Assembly: GCA_964515215.1 (NCBI GenBank) | Contig: CAZESL010000083.1 | Span: 1-10,650 of the forward strand | DNA length: 10,650 nt | Source of the DNA: SIG588 sp964515215 | GTDB taxonomy: Bacteria > Bacillota > Clostridia > Oscillospirales > Acutalibacteraceae | Reading direction: 5' to 3' | Part shown: positions 1 through 6,264 of the stretch, piece after piece | Layout: every line of letters starts with the position of its first letter | Numbering within the stretch: the stretch's first letter is position 1 | The notes under the pieces: model-generated | The model's database searches: none | What the model was told of the DNA's origin: nothing | The model's input: only the letters and a program-made list of their open reading frames with translations | Made by a program: the position numbers and the translations under genes

Positions 1-12
1 CCCCCCATAAAC

Positions 13-119
13 TTGCTAAGCAAATATCACTCGGCATAAGCCGAATATCACTGCAAAGCAATAGAATTCGCCACAGGCGAATAGAACTGGCGCGATACTC
101 CGTTAAGAGTATCGCGCCA
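13..119. repeat. Array of five small hairpins with 7-nt spacers
   Basis: Five inverted repeats follow one another: TTGC/GCAA (13-23), TCGGC/GCCGA (31-44), TGC/GCA (52-60), TCGCC/GGCGA (68-80) and a 13-bp stem (88-119). The intervals are near-identical 7-mers: ATATCAC (24-30), ATATCAC (45-51), ATAGAAT (61-67) and ATAGAAC (81-87). Stem sequences differ while the spacer is kept, so this is a built array and not chance palindromes. It lies past the 3' end of the minus-strand ABC operon. Function is unknown; I infer a non-coding repeat element of the host genome. It may continue left of the window. Confidence 0.65.
88..119 (-). terminator. Strong hairpin, probable terminator of the ABC operon
   Basis: A perfect 13-bp stem (TGGCGCGATACTC at 88-100, its complement at 107-119) encloses a 6-nt loop. 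It begins 26 bases past the stop codon of the last operon gene. On the minus strand it is followed by GTTCTATTCG, which is only mildly T-rich, so classical rho-independent termination is plausible but not certain. The stem is also the last member of the hairpin array. It could serve as an mRNA 3'-end stabiliser instead. Confidence 0.5.
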
Positions 120-144
120 ACGCTTGCCGTTGTTTTACTATCTG

Positions 145-1794
145 TTAAAACCTATTGATAACATCTTCGCCGCTGACGTAGTTTTCGATCTGCTCGATCG
201 CGTCGAGTACGCGGGATGCGGTCATTTTGTAGGTATCGCCCGTTTCGGTGCGGGCAATGCACACGCTGCCGCTGTGCGCGTAAATGTCGATCACGCGGTC
301 GGCGAGTTTTTCATCCAGCGAGGACACCCGCACCGTGAGCATCGGCTCACCTTGCGGCTCGGCGGGAGCGGCACCCGTGCGGTACAGCGTCATCAACACC
401 TGATACAGCACGCGGAATTCGTGGGTACGCAACATCTCGCCGTTCATCGTCACGGTGAGTTCGTCGTCCAGCGTTTCCCCCTCGGGATTGTGGGTAAACT
501 CAAACGCGTATTTCGCACCGTTCACCGTGCAGGTGATGGATTTAAGCGACGTGAGGTTACGCAGGAACAAATACTGATTCGCGAAATCGTGGTAGGTCTT
601 ATCCGCCCACGGCAGATACTCGGTACTGACGCGGTAGATCACGTCGCGGGTATCTGCCATCGCGTAATATGCCGTGCCGTCGGCGGTCTTTTTGCCGAGT
701 TTTACGAGATGCACCTGTTCGTTGTAATACCCCGACGAGGTGATCTCGCCCGCGTCGTTGGTGGTGGAAGTGAACACACCGAGTTCGATCTTCGCCACCG
801 ATTGCGGTGCATCCAACCCGTATTCCGCGAGTTGCGCCGCATTCGGGTGCAACACCACCGCTTCTTCCGCCGTAATATCGGTCACCGCAAACACGGGGGT
901 GGTCACCGTACTGTCGGTCGCCATCTTGTACGGCGCCGTCAGCAGGTAACTGGTATTTTCATACTCTGCACCGTCCGCCTCTTCTTTCGGACGTACGGTG
1001 GTGATCACGTTATCCCGCAACGATCCCGTCAGCGACAGTTCCTTGATCATCACGGTGCCGTTGGCATCCTCCGCATTGACCGAAGGCGCGGCCACCACCG
1101 ACAAACTCACGTACGCTTCGGGCTGTTTCATCGCCTCCGTTGCAAGGCTGCTGTCGACCAAGTACACTTCGTCGCCGCCGTTCATACGCAGATAATACCC
1201 GTTACCTACCGCGAGCGAAGCAAGATCCAGTGTCACGGCGGTCATATCGGCGTACACCGTGTGCAGCGAAAGGGCGGGGGTGTTCAATCCGTATTCACCG
1301 AAATCCACCACCCCGTCTGCCACCGTGTCCTGCGCCTGCACGTACACGAGGGACTCCACCAAACTTTCCACGGCGGTGGTGTTCAGCGGCAGATCCTCTT
1401 CTCCCTGCAACTCCCACGTGTTGTCCTCACCGAGCGACAACGTATAATCGTCGAGTGCGGTGGTGACCCGCACCGACTTTACGGGATCTTCGATCGCTTT
1501 ACCGTCGGCGTCTAACTCCTTGTCAAGTAACACGACCGAGGTGTCGGGCACATCCGGTTCGGGTTCCGGCTCGGGTTCGGGGAACAGCGCGGGCAGAGCA
1601 AACACGGCGCCCGTGAGCACCGCCACCGCCGCTACCGCACCGACGAGTACCGTCAAGCGGCGGCGCTTGTGCGGCGGTTTTGCCACCTCACGGGTGGCGG
1701 CAGCGGCAAACGCTTCGATATCCGAAAGCCCTTGTGCTTTGGGGGCTTCGCGGGACGGCTCTTCAGGGAGTTGATTCTTTTCAAACTCACTCAT
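145..1794 (-). CDS. DUF4340-type membrane-anchored protein of a Gld-like ABC system
   Basis: A 549-residue protein with a cytoplasmic N-terminus rich in Glu, Pro and Ala (1-42), a basic patch HKRRR, one membrane segment (about 47-71) and an extracytoplasmic Pro-Glu repeat spacer (EPEPEPEP, 73-80). A long extracytoplasmic domain follows. Motifs such as YGLNTPA and YGLDAPQ, each introducing a beta-rich stretch, are typical of DUF4340 proteins. That family is commonly encoded next to GldG-like auxiliary proteins. The start codon overlaps the stop of the upstream gene as ATGA, with AAGGAGA a few bases before it, which indicates translational coupling. It is the last gene of the operon, followed by a hairpin at 88-119. 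Biochemical role is unknown; by context it is probably an accessory subunit of the ABC complex. The family call is from recognition of its pattern and setting. Confidence 0.85.
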   Translation of the reverse strand: MSEFEKNQLPEEPSREAPKAQGLSDIEAFAAAATREVAKPPHKRRRLTVLVGAVAAVAVLTGAVFALPALFPEPEPEPEPDVPDTSVVLLDKELDADGKAIEDPVKSVRVTTALDDYTLSLGEDNTWELQGEEDLPLNTTAVESLVESLVYVQAQDTVADGVVDFGEYGLNTPALSLHTVYADMTAVTLDLASLAVGNGYYLRMNGGDEVYLVDSSLATEAMKQPEAYVSLSVVAAPSVNAEDANGTVMIKELSLTGSLRDNVITTVRPKEEADGAEYENTSYLLTAPYKMATDSTVTTPVFAVTDITAEEAVVLHPNAAQLAEYGLDAPQSVAKIELGVFTSTTNDAGEITSSGYYNEQVHLVKLGKKTADGTAYYAMADTRDVIYRVSTEYLPWADKTYHDFANQYLFLRNLTSLKSITCTVNGAKYAFEFTHNPEGETLDDELTVTMNGEMLRTHEFRVLYQVLMTLYRTGAAPAEPQGEPMLTVRVSSLDEKLADRVIDIYAHSGSVCIARTETGDTYKMTASRVLDAIEQIENYVSGEDVINRF

Positions 1795-3347
1795 AAATGT
1801 CTCCTTCTGAGGAACAGCACGATACCGAGAAGCAAGGTCGCGAGCGGCAGGCCGATGGCGAACACGCCGAGACCCAGCACCTTCGCGGTACCCGCTTCAA
1901 ATTCCAGCACCTCCGCCGTCATGGAACGGCTGGAGATGGTGACGGTGTTTTCCGATCCCGACAGCGTGTTGAACACGTTCATAAACAACGCTTCGTTTTC
2001 CGCCGTGTTAAAATAGGTCAGCACGCTTTCGTTCAGGAAATGCGGACTGCCGAACACGGCGGCATAAGAATGCACCGTCATATTCACGGTGGGGGACGGC
2101 ACCTGCTTGTGTGCCACCGCCGCACCGACGACGGGATAGGTTTCGGCGTTGTAGGGGACAGGTTCCTCCTCAGCGTCCAATCCGTCGGGAATGTCCACCA
2201 ACTGTGCGGTATCACCGAACGTTACGAGCGGCACGTTGTACAGCGACAGTTCGCTGTTGTTCTCCTTGTTCAGGATCAACTGCTGAATGTTCGGTACCAA
2301 CACCTTTTTGTCGGTCACGCCTGCGGAAAACTCCGATTCGGGAATATCGCCGTAGGGGGTGTAGTTGTCGCTGTAGTAACTGACCGTTTCGCGGATCATG
2401 TGATCGGTCACGGTAATGCCGTATTCCTCTTCCACCAACTCGTACAAGTTGGGGCAATCGGCGGCGTAGTCGGTGAACAGCACCAGATTGCGGGAATACT
2501 CGCCCTTTTGCTGTAACCACGCATTGATCAGCGCGATCTCCTCCGTGCTGTAATCGGTGGAGGGCGCGGGGATCACCAGCGTGATGGCGTCTTCGTTGAT
2601 CGTCTCGGAACGGGTGAGGTCGCATTCTTCCACTTCGTAGGCGTTGTTCGCGAGTACCGCCTTGATATTCGACACGGTAGCCGAATTTTCGGCGTGACCC
2701 GTCAGCATCACCACGGGAGCGAGATTGCCCGTCACCTTCAAAAGGTTGCTCGCGATGGCGCGATCCACCAGCGACTCGGTCACGTCGATCTCACCGTAGT
2801 AATAATACGTCAGTTCATCGTAGGTGAACAGATCGGTCATGGCGATGACGCCCGAACGGTTCCCGCTCAAAAACAAAATGGAGTTTTCATCCACTTCATA
2901 TTCCGCATACGGTTTTACCAGCGTGGGGTTGTCCGCATAGTTGATGTACTGCGTAGTGATACGCCCGTTCGTGGCGCTGTGGCACTGGCGCATTGCCTCG
3001 TAAAACTGGCGCACCACCGTGTTTACTTCGTCATTGAAGGCGGGGGTGCTGTAGTACGACTCGTCCTGAAACACGATGACCTGCACTTCGTCTTCGATAC
3101 CTTCCACGATCTTCAGCGTATCTTCCGACAGGGTGAATGTCTCGTTCGCCGTCAGATCCAGCGTGAGCGGGAAACGGTCTTCGAGCGCCGTGACCAACAC
3201 GTTGAGCAACACCACGGCGGCAACCACCACGGCGGTCAACGCAGTCGCGGTCGCGCCGTAACGCAGACGGCGGTTCACCCGACGTTTCTTTGGGGCAGGA
3301 GTGCCCTCGGTAACGGTCGTTTCAACCGTTTTGTTCTCGTTATCCAT
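1791..3347 (-). CDS. GldG-like ABC transporter auxiliary subunit
   Basis: A 518-residue protein. It has a charged cytoplasmic head with a KKRR/NRRLR stretch (20-29), an N-terminal membrane segment (about 31-53), then the RFPLTLDLTANETFTLSEDT motif (58-77) that matches the GldG/ABC-auxiliary consensus of a D-x-T segment leading to YTLS. A large extracytoplasmic domain follows, with a second membrane helix at about 491-513 ending in RRR. This two-helix layout with a big outer domain is that of the intramembrane auxiliary family (GldG; Pfam ABC_transp_aux). In Bacteroidota, GldG works with GldA and GldF; clostridial homologues have no settled function. A strong site, GAAAGGAGGG, precedes the ATG, and 21 bases separate it from the permease gene. 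I infer that it bridges the permease and the DUF4340 partner. Confidence 0.88.
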   Translation of the reverse strand: MDNENKTVETTVTEGTPAPKKRRVNRRLRYGATATALTAVVVAAVVLLNVLVTALEDRFPLTLDLTANETFTLSEDTLKIVEGIEDEVQVIVFQDESYYSTPAFNDEVNTVVRQFYEAMRQCHSATNGRITTQYINYADNPTLVKPYAEYEVDENSILFLSGNRSGVIAMTDLFTYDELTYYYYGEIDVTESLVDRAIASNLLKVTGNLAPVVMLTGHAENSATVSNIKAVLANNAYEVEECDLTRSETINEDAITLVIPAPSTDYSTEEIALINAWLQQKGEYSRNLVLFTDYAADCPNLYELVEEEYGITVTDHMIRETVSYYSDNYTPYGDIPESEFSAGVTDKKVLVPNIQQLILNKENNSELSLYNVPLVTFGDTAQLVDIPDGLDAEEEPVPYNAETYPVVGAAVAHKQVPSPTVNMTVHSYAAVFGSPHFLNESVLTYFNTAENEALFMNVFNTLSGSENTVTISSRSMTAEVLEFEAGTAKVLGLGVFAIGLPLATLLLGIVLFLRRRHL

Positions 3348-3368
3348 GGTAAAAGGCCCTCCTTTCCC

Positions 3369-4079
3369 TTAACTCCATCTCTTGCGGTCGAGCGAACGAA
3401 CCGTCAAGAAGATAAACAACGCTTGCATACTGAGGAAAAACACCACGTCGGCGTAATGGATACTGCCCACGGTAAAATTGTAATACCGCTGGTACACCGA
3501 CAGAAAACTCACCGCTTCCACCACGAAGGTGTTGGAAGTGAAAATGGAGGTGAGATCGTCCACCATCATCAGCATGAACGACACCGCAAAGGTGGCGATC
3601 GCCGACACGAACTGGCTTTCGGTGAAGCTGGAGATAAACAGACCGATGGCGATAATCAGACCGCCGAGCATCAACAGCCCGACGTAGTTGCCGAAAAACA
3701 CCGACCAATCGGGGGAGACCTTAAAGGCGATGACCACGCCGTACACGAGCGTGATGGAGATGCCCGCCGCAAACACGGTGAGTGCCGCGAGGAACTTGCC
3801 GAGTGCGATACCCGTCAAACTCACGGGAGCGGTGAACAGCGCTTGATCGGTGCGCTGGCGTTTCTCGTCGCTGAACAGACGCATGGAAAGTACCGGCAAC
3901 ACGATCAAAAGGGTGATGATAAACAAGGTGTCAAACACGCCGACCAACGACGTATCGCCCGCCGACAGGTTGTAGGAATAAAACAAGAACCCCGAAAATG
4001 CAAACAGAATAGCCAGCACCGCGTAACCGAGCGGCGAGGTAAAATAGGCGCGCATCTCGCGCTTGTATATCGCACTCAT
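3369..4079 (-). CDS. ABC-2/GldF-like transporter permease
   Basis: A 236-residue hydrophobic protein with about six membrane helices (near 17-36, 50-66, 95-120, 128-151, 155-177 and 212-230). The N-terminal YKREMRAYFTSPLGY and the cytoplasmic MRLFSDEKRQRTDQALFTAPVS loop are characteristic of the ABC-2 permeases related to GldF and NosY: a positively charged amphipathic start, then a conserved E/D-E-x-x-x-T-x-x-L-x-T-x-P-V-S stretch. It pairs with the ATPase encoded immediately upstream; the ATG overlaps the ATPase stop as ATGA, with AAGGAGG before it. It should form the membrane channel or mechanical module, probably as a dimer. Substrate is unknown. Confidence 0.92.
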   Translation of the reverse strand: MSAIYKREMRAYFTSPLGYAVLAILFAFSGFLFYSYNLSAGDTSLVGVFDTLFIITLLIVLPVLSMRLFSDEKRQRTDQALFTAPVSLTGIALGKFLAALTVFAAGISITLVYGVVIAFKVSPDWSVFFGNYVGLLMLGGLIIAIGLFISSFTESQFVSAIATFAVSFMLMMVDDLTSIFTSNTFVVEAVSFLSVYQRYYNFTVGSIHYADVVFFLSMQALFIFLTVRSLDRKRWS

Positions 4080-5059
4080 TGTTCCGCCTCCTTCTTACGG
4101 CGCTGTTTTTTATCCATCGGTAACAGCGGCTGTTCCCGCGTCAGTTCAATGAAGATCTCTTCAAGCGACATCTCCATCGACCGAAGCCCCACCAGCGGCC
4201 AGTTGCGTTCGGCAAGACGGCAGAAGATCTCCTCACGCACGTCTACGTTCTCCTTCGGCTCAATGACAAAATCATACATGCCCGCTTCCCGCATACCGAG
4301 CGGGGTCACCTTTTTCACGCCGGGAATGGTCGCAAACAACTGCGCCGTCTCTGCCGCCGGGCCCTTCACCCGCGCGGTCAGGCGGCGGTCTTCCGAATAT
4401 TTGCGGGAAAGGTCGGCCGCCGTGCTGTCTGCCACGATGTTACCGCGGTGAATGACCACGATGCGGTCACACACCGCCTCGATCTCGGACAGAATGTGAG
4501 AGGAGAGGATCACTGTGTGATGCCGCCCCAAACTTTTGATCAAAGTGCGGATCTCAATGATCTGATTCGGGTCGAGACCGACCGTCGGCTCGTCGAGCAC
4601 CAACACGGGCGGATTGCCGATAAGCGCCTGTGCAAAACCCACACGCTGGCGGTAACCCTTCGACAGATTCTTGATCAGACGGGGATACATTTCCTCGATC
4701 TTCAAAATGCGGCAGATCTCCGCAATATGCTGTTCACGCGGAAGAGTGCATTTCTTCAGATCGTACATAAAATCCAGATACTCCCGCACCGTCATATCCA
4801 GATAGAGGGGGGGATGTTCAGGTAAATAGCCAATGTTGGCTTTTGCTTGGTTGGGAAATTCCAACACGTCGTACCCTCCCACGGACACGCGCCCCTCGCT
4901 TGCGGAGAGATATCCCGTGAGAATATTCATGGTGGTACTTTTGCCCGCACCGTTCGGCCCAAGGAAACCGAGGATCTCACCCTCGTGCACCTCAAAGCTG
5001 ATGTCGTTCACCGCTACGTGACTGCCGTACCGTTTGGTGAGATGGTCTACTTTGATCAT
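4076..5059 (-). CDS. ABC transporter ATP-binding protein, GldA-like
   Basis: The ATPase subunit, 327 residues from the chosen start. Walker A is GPNGAGKST (34-42), the Q-loop region reads GYLPEHPPLY (Glu in place of Gln, as is usual in this subfamily), the signature is LSKGYRQRV (132-140), Walker B is VLVLDEPTVGLDP (152-164) and the switch His is in SSH (186-188). The C-terminal ~100 residues, with SLEEIFIELT near the end, are the usual extension of drug/GldA-type export ATPases. The in-frame ATG at 5101 would add 14 residues but lies about 4 bases from the predicted transcript start. The ATG at 5059 has AGGAAAGGA at good spacing and opens with the family-typical MIKVDHLTKRYG. First gene of the four-gene operon. 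Confidence 0.95.
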   Translation of the reverse strand: MIKVDHLTKRYGSHVAVNDISFEVHEGEILGFLGPNGAGKSTTMNILTGYLSASEGRVSVGGYDVLEFPNQAKANIGYLPEHPPLYLDMTVREYLDFMYDLKKCTLPREQHIAEICRILKIEEMYPRLIKNLSKGYRQRVGFAQALIGNPPVLVLDEPTVGLDPNQIIEIRTLIKSLGRHHTVILSSHILSEIEAVCDRIVVIHRGNIVADSTAADLSRKYSEDRRLTARVKGPAAETAQLFATIPGVKKVTPLGMREAGMYDFVIEPKENVDVREEIFCRLAERNWPLVGLRSMEMSLEEIFIELTREQPLLPMDKKQRRKKEAEQ

Positions 5060-5111
5060 ACGACCGTTCCTTTCCTGCTTTCTCGTCCTTTTGTAGGACA
5101 TGCACTCTTAT

Positions 5112-5141
5112 ATTATAAAATAAAAACCTGTCATTTGTAAA
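5112..5141 (-). promoter_or_regulatory. Promoter of the ABC operon
   Basis: On the minus strand, TTTACA (5136-5141) and a perfect TATAAT (5112-5117) are 18 bases apart. The expected transcript start near 5105 leaves a leader of about 45 bases before the ATG at 5059. A small hairpin, GTCCT/AGGAC (5085-5099), sits in that leader upstream of the ribosome site. Confidence 0.75.
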
Positions 5142-5249
5142 GAGGATTTGAACATTCTGTGAGTTTTTCGTAATTTTTCGAGGTTTTGACGGGGGTAGAA
5201 AATTTTTTCAAAAATATGCCCCAAGGGGGTAGATTTTTTATTTTCGGTG

Positions 5250-5258
5250 TGTTATACT
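5250..5258 (+). promoter_or_regulatory. Extended −10 promoter of the zapA operon
   Basis: TG-T-TATACT (TG at 5250-5251, −10 hexamer at 5253-5258) is an extended −10 element in an AT-rich stretch. No good −35 is seen at 17 bases (TAGATT at 5230-5235 is a poor match), which is acceptable for extended −10 promoters. The start near 5265 gives a leader of about 49 bases before the ATG at 5314. Confidence 0.65.
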
Positions 5259-5273
5259 GATTTTGTAAAACAG

Positions 5274-5291
5274 GGGTGCGTTTTTGCACCC
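5274..5291 (+). other. Leader hairpin upstream of the first zapA-operon gene
   Basis: GGGTGC (5274-5279) and GCACCC (5286-5291) enclose a GTTTTT loop, forming a 6-bp GC-rich stem near the predicted 5' end of the transcript. An A-run and the ribosome site AGGGGG follow. There is no T-tract after the stem, so it is not a terminator. It may stabilise the 5' end. Confidence 0.5.
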
Positions 5292-5313
5292 ACACAAAAA
5301 AGGGGGTTAACTT

Positions 5314-5916
5314 ATGGGTATCTTGGATCGTCTGTTCGGCCGCCGTCCTGCAAAAGAGGCGCCGCAAACAGTCGCACCCGCCGCCCAAGAGACGGCAAAA
5401 ACCGAAGAGGTTGCTGAGGAAGTGACCGCACCCGCACAGCCCGAGGCGGCAAACGAGACCGCGCCCGCCGCGGAAAAGGCAGCACCTGCCGTCGAGGCGG
5501 CAGAAGCCACGGCGGATGCGCCGTGGGGCGCACATCTGCAAAAGCGTCTGGACACCTACTTTGCGCGTTTGCGTCAGGATTTTCCGGACGGTGTCGTGGT
5601 GCGTTTGAACACGCAGCACAAGAAACTCGCGGAACGCGGTGCTGAGTTGCGCCGTCTGATCGGCTACGAAGGGAAACTGGACGAGTTCTTTGCGTTGGGC
5701 GGCTTTACGTATCAGCGCAGTGTGGGCGGTCGTCCGTCCCTGCCGCAGGAACAGACCGCCTCGGTGGAAGATCGCCTGCGTGCGGCGTTCCCCGATGACG
5801 TGCCCACCGTGCTCGCCGTACAGCAGGCGGACCACCGCTTGTATCTCGATCTGCGTGCGGCAGCGCGCAAAGCGGGCTGTACCGTGGGCGAATATCTGCA
5901 ACAATTCAAAGCGTGA
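5314..5916 (+). CDS. Unrecognised 200-aa protein with Ala/Pro/Glu linker and duplicated C-terminal motif
   Basis: I do not recognise a named family. The N-terminus MGILDRLFGRR resembles a short amphipathic membrane-touching helix. Residues about 14-70 are low-complexity Ala/Glu/Pro. The C-terminal half is folded-looking and seems to hold two related units. The first begins RLRQDFPDG (85-93) and runs to LDEFF…GGF (122-131); the second begins RLRAAFPDD (154-162) and runs to VGEYLQQF (191-198). Each has a His-(K/R)…Leu-Arg core in the middle. No catalytic motif or transmembrane helix is evident. The start is supported by AGGGGG seven bases before the ATG. It is the first gene of the operon, 17 bases before zapA, so a role linked to cell division or envelope assembly is a guess from context. 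Coding is supported by length, GC-rich codon use and position after a promoter. Confidence 0.8.
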   Translation: MGILDRLFGRRPAKEAPQTVAPAAQETAKTEEVAEEVTAPAQPEAANETAPAAEKAAPAVEAAEATADAPWGAHLQKRLDTYFARLRQDFPDGVVVRLNTQHKKLAERGAELRRLIGYEGKLDEFFALGGFTYQRSVGGRPSLPQEQTASVEDRLRAAFPDDVPTVLAVQQADHRLYLDLRAAARKAGCTVGEYLQQFKA

Positions 5917-5933
5917 GAGGAGATTGACGGACT

Positions 5934-6263
5934 ATGAATAAGATTAAACTGATGATCTGCGGCAGCGAGTATGCGCTGACTACCGACGAAGCACCCGAGT
6001 ACATGGAAGATCTGGCCGGTCGTGTAGAACGTGCCATGAAGGAGTTTTTGGTCAATCCGCGCATCTCGCTGTCGATGGCGGCGGTATTGGTGGCACTTGA
6101 CCAGGCGGATACCGCCGAAAAGGCGTTGCACGCTTCCGACAACCTGCGTGCACAGATGAAGGAATATCTGGACGACAACGCCCGCGCCCGTATGGAAGCG
6201 GATCGTCTGCGTCAGGAAAACTCCCTGCTCCGCCAGAAACTGGCGATGTACGGACAGGAATAA
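5934..6263 (+). CDS. zapA: Cell division protein ZapA
   Basis: A 109-residue protein of usual ZapA size. ZapA binds FtsZ filaments and promotes Z-ring bundling at midcell. The N-terminal globular part reads NKIKLMICGSEYALTTDEAPEYMEDLAGRV, with the family's I-x-G-x-E/x-Y start and the conserved YMEDLA…V segment. Then comes a helix containing LSMAAVLVALDQADTAEKA and a C-terminal coiled coil (about 75-105), where ZapA dimerises and tetramerises. GAGAGGAGA precedes the ATG by about ten bases. It is followed one base later by the U32 gene, an arrangement common in Clostridia. Confidence 0.92.
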   Translation: MNKIKLMICGSEYALTTDEAPEYMEDLAGRVERAMKEFLVNPRISLSMAAVLVALDQADTAEKALHASDNLRAQMKEYLDDNARARMEADRLRQENSLLRQKLAMYGQE

Positions 6264-6264
6264 G

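Noticed and set aside
13..87. CRISPR-like array at the left end
   Set aside because: The repeated motif is only 7 bases and the intervening segments are short palindromes, not unique spacers of 30-40 bases; no cas gene is near.
124..1515. Long open frame on the plus strand opposite the DUF4340 gene
   Set aside because: It is antisense to a gene with a recognisable family, membrane segment and ribosome site. Its product is His/Arg/Gly-rich without a domain, typical of an antisense shadow of GC-rich coding DNA.
2694..4451. 585-codon open frame on the plus strand across the GldG-like, permease and ATPase genes
   Set aside because: It overlaps three well-supported genes antisense, has no ribosome site and reads as a His/Gln/Arg-rich shadow protein.
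5060..5101. Upstream ATG at 5101 as start of the ABC ATPase
   Set aside because: It lies about 4 bases from the predicted transcript start with no room for a ribosome site; the ATG at 5059 has one and gives the usual N-terminus.
5131..5904. 257-codon minus-strand frame opposite the 200-aa gene, running into the intergenic region
   Set aside because: It crosses both predicted promoters, is Cys/Arg-rich and domainless, and the plus-strand gene has a promoter and good ribosome site.
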